Positions 6,675 to 8,865 of a stretch of 8,865 bases of DNA are shown in pieces. A program made the translations under genes and the position numbers. Below the pieces are notes generated by a model. It saw only the letters and a list, made by a program, of their open reading frames with translations. It made no database searches and was not told the DNA's origin. Source of the stretch: Bacteroidota bacterium (GTDB lineage: Bacteria; Bacteroidota; Bacteroidia; Bacteroidales; PUMT01). The stretch spans positions 1 to 8,865 of the forward strand of contig PXAP01000363.1 in the NCBI GenBank assembly GCA_003567115.1, given 5' to 3'. How positions within the stretch are numbered: the stretch's first letter is position 1; each line of letters opens with the position of its first letter.

Positions 6675-8865
6675 ATGCCATCCTATAAAAAAATTAATAT
6701 CATAGGGGGATGGGTGGTTTTCCTCATATCCGTCTCTGTATATTTCATGACCCTGGAGCCGACAGCCAGCTGGTGGGATGCCAGCGAGCGTATTACATCT
6801 GCAGATAAGCTGGAGGTGCCGCATCCTCCCGGAGCACCCTTTTTCATTCTTATGGGAAGATTTTTCACCATGCTTGCTCCCGATCCTTCCCTGGCGGCCA
6901 TGTTCATGAATGCCATGTCAGCCCTGGCAGCTGCTTTTACAGTCATGCTGCTCTTCTGGATAATAACACACCTGGGCAGAAAAATAATGGTTAACCAGGA
7001 GGAGCCTTCATCAGGGCAGACTTTGGCGCTGATAGGTTCTGCGCTGGTGGGATCTATGGCATTCTGCTTCTCCGACACTCACTGGTTCGTGGCGGTGGAG
7101 GCCGAGGCATATGCCACAAGCGGGCTTTTTACGGCCCTTGTTTTCTGGGCAATCCTTAAATGGGAAAATGTAGCCGACCAGAAATATTCGGCAAGCTGGC
7201 TGATCCTGATAACATACCTGATGGGACTGTCAATAGGGGTTCACCTGCTTAACCTGCTGGCAATACCGGCAATAGTGTTTGTATATTATTTCAAAAAATA
7301 CCCTGTCACGACCAGGGGCATTGTGTACACCTCACTGGTATCGATTGTGCTGCTGGGAGTTTTCGTCTTTGCCATCATACCTGGTGTGGTGCGGCTGGCC
7401 AGTGTTTTTGAGCTGTTGTTTGTCAATTCATTCGGGCTGCCTTACCACAGCGGTGTGCTTTTTTTCATGGCACTGACAGCAGCACTCCTGGCCTACGGCT
7501 TATGGTACACGCACAAAAACCGTAAACCTGTACTCAATACCATCCTGCTGGGACTTACCATGGTGCTGATAGGCTATTCGTCCTATACCGTGGTGGTGAT
7601 CCGCTCGTCGGCCGGTCCGCCGATGGACCAGAACTCGCCCGACAACATATTCTCTCTTATCTCCTACCTGGGGCGCGAACAGTACGGGACGGCACCCCTT
7701 CTCTACGGGCAGTATTACTCGGCTCCGCAAACCGATGTTATAGACGGAAGAATGCAGTATATAATGGAAGACGGGCGCTATGTGGAGACAACCCCAAGGC
7801 TGGAGGCGGAGCACCATCCCGACTTCACAGGGTTCTTCCCCAGGATGTGGAGCAACAGCAGTCCCGGACACATACGCGAATATGAGCGGTGGGGGATGGT
7901 GAGGGGCCGGCAGGTGAGAGTGACGATAGACGGTGAGACCCAGATGATCACCCGGCCCACCTTTGCAGAAAACATGAGGTTCTTCCTCAGATACCAGGTT
8001 TGGCACATGTACGGCAGGTATTTTATGTGGAACTTCGCAGGGAGGCAGAACGACCTTCAGGGGCACGGAGAATTGCTGAGGGGTAACTGGCTGACTGGTA
8101 TAAGGTTTATTGATGAGTTGCGCCTGGGGCCGCAGACTGATCTGCCCGACCATATAGCTAACCACCCATCGAGGAACACCTATTACACACTTCCCCTGTT
8201 GCTGGGCCTGATAGGATTGTTCTTCCATTACAAACGCCACAAGAACGACTTTACCATCGTGCTGCTGCTCTTCTTCTTTACCGGTTTGGCAATAATCATC
8301 TATCTTAACCAGACACCCCTGCAGCCAAGGGAGAGGGACTACACCTACGCGGGCTCGTTCATGGCCTTTTCAATATGGATAGGGCTGGGTGTCCTGGCCC
8401 TGATTGAAACGCTCAGAAAAAAGATACCGCTGAATATCAGTGCTATAGTGGCAACCGTTCTTACATTCCTGCTGGTGCCGGCGCTGATGGCTTCGGAGAA
8501 CTGGAACGACCATGACCGCTCGGGCAGATTCACAGCAAGGGATTTTGCTTTTAACTACCTGAACAGCACGGCGCCCAATGCCATCCTCTTCACTCACGGC
8601 GACAATGACACCTTCCCGCTGTGGTATGCCCAGGAGGTTGATGGAGTGCGGACCGACGTGAGGGTGGTTAACCTGATGCTGCTCAATGCCGAGTGGTATA
8701 TCACACAGATGAAGAAAAAGAAGAACGATTCGCCCCCGGTGCCATTCTCGCTCGAAAGGCACAAGTATGTTGATGGCACGAATAACCTGATCTACATGGT
8801 CGAGAGGTTCGACGATTATGTTGACGTCAGGAGGGTGATCGACTTTGTGGCCGACGATTCCGACC
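6675..8865 (+). CDS. DUF2723 multi-pass membrane protein, probable GT-C glycosyltransferase (3' end outside window)
   Basis: 730 codons are open from ATG 6675 to the right edge with no stop; the first upstream in-frame codon of note is TGA at 6663, so this ATG is the earliest start. The N-terminal half has a first membrane helix (about 10-27), then the conserved loop W34-D35-A-S-E38 with KLEV and HPPGAP (50-55), the VEAEAY loop (141-146) and many further hydrophobic helices. The second conserved part has QPRERDY (550-556), more helices, and the soluble motif GDNDTFPLWY (642-651) followed by GVRTDVRVVNL. These are hallmarks of DUF2723, the family of human TMEM260, an O-mannosyltransferase. The acidic D35/E38 pair is at the expected catalytic position of GT-C enzymes, in the periplasmic loop. 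Substrate and acceptor are unknown. Full-length relatives are about 1000 residues or more, so perhaps a third of the gene is missing here. Confidence 0.93.
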   Translation, partial: MPSYKKINIIGGWVVFLISVSVYFMTLEPTASWWDASERITSADKLEVPHPPGAPFFILMGRFFTMLAPDPSLAAMFMNAMSALAAAFTVMLLFWIITHLGRKIMVNQEEPSSGQTLALIGSALVGSMAFCFSDTHWFVAVEAEAYATSGLFTALVFWAILKWENVADQKYSASWLILITYLMGLSIGVHLLNLLAIPAIVFVYYFKKYPVTTRGIVYTSLVSIVLLGVFVFAIIPGVVRLASVFELLFVNSFGLPYHSGVLFFMALTAALLAYGLWYTHKNRKPVLNTILLGLTMVLIGYSSYTVVVIRSSAGPPMDQNSPDNIFSLISYLGREQYGTAPLLYGQYYSAPQTDVIDGRMQYIMEDGRYVETTPRLEAEHHPDFTGFFPRMWSNSSPGHIREYERWGMVRGRQVRVTIDGETQMITRPTFAENMRFFLRYQVWHMYGRYFMWNFAGRQNDLQGHGELLRGNWLTGIRFIDELRLGPQTDLPDHIANHPSRNTYYTLPLLLGLIGLFFHYKRHKNDFTIVLLLFFFTGLAIIIYLNQTPLQPRERDYTYAGSFMAFSIWIGLGVLALIETLRKKIPLNISAIVATVLTFLLVPALMASENWNDHDRSGRFTARDFAFNYLNSTAPNAILFTHGDNDTFPLWYAQEVDGVRTDVRVVNLMLLNAEWYITQMKKKKNDSPPVPFSLERHKYVDGTNNLIYMVERFDDYVDVRRVIDFVADDSD

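Noticed and set aside
7500..8240. 246-codon open frame on the minus strand with several shorter antisense frames between 6683 and 8779
   Set aside because: These overlap the DUF2723 coding frame, which has strong family motifs on the plus strand. Their translations are rich in His, Pro and Arg with no recognisable domain, as expected of antisense shadows.
1..8865. CRISPR array, tRNA/rRNA genes, transposase, toxin-antitoxin or phage genes
   Set aside because: I looked for direct repeat-spacer patterns, clover-leaf sequences and family motifs and saw none.

Overview
The window looks like chromosomal DNA of a member of the Bacteroidota, most likely a Bacteroidales/Marinilabiliales-type organism. 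The grounds are gene content: a DUF2723 membrane glycosyltransferase-like protein, a DUF4369-plus-thioredoxin (TlpA-type) lipoprotein, a long KamA-family radical SAM protein of a kind I associate with this phylum, a probable thyA-folA junction, start sites without clear Shine-Dalgarno sequences, and one box fitting the phylum's TAnnTTTG -7 promoter element. The taxonomic call is inference from family knowledge; no rRNA or other marker is present.

Layout. Bases 1-24 appear to be the last seven codons of an upstream gene, probably thymidylate synthase, followed 42 bases later by folA (dihydrofolate reductase, 67-603, +). Three genes then lie on the minus strand and are transcribed right to left: a TlpA-like lipoprotein (6434-5004), a KamA-family radical SAM aminomutase-like enzyme (4942-2975, 61 bases downstream) and a soluble hybrid histidine kinase (2608-725). 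The last two are separated by a 366-base gap holding a nested inverted repeat. folA and the kinase converge across about 120 bases. A 240-base divergent region then leads to a large DUF2723 membrane protein (6675 to the right edge, +), which runs out of the window after 730 codons.

How the genes relate. thyA and folA form a known functional pair: ThyA oxidises methylene-tetrahydrofolate to dihydrofolate and FolA regenerates tetrahydrofolate. The lipoprotein and the KamA-like gene may be co-transcribed, but nothing in their domains links their functions. The kinase has its own receiver domain and no DNA-binding output, and its signal and target are not encoded here. The DUF2723 protein belongs to the cell envelope and is probably involved in glycan transfer.

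No defence system, CRISPR array, insertion sequence with a transposase, prophage or tRNA/rRNA gene is visible. I do not see a clearly new multi-gene system. The observations most worth following are the substrate-pocket substitutions in the KamA-like enzyme, which resemble those reported for glutamate 2,3-aminomutase, and the nested palindrome at 2759-2837.
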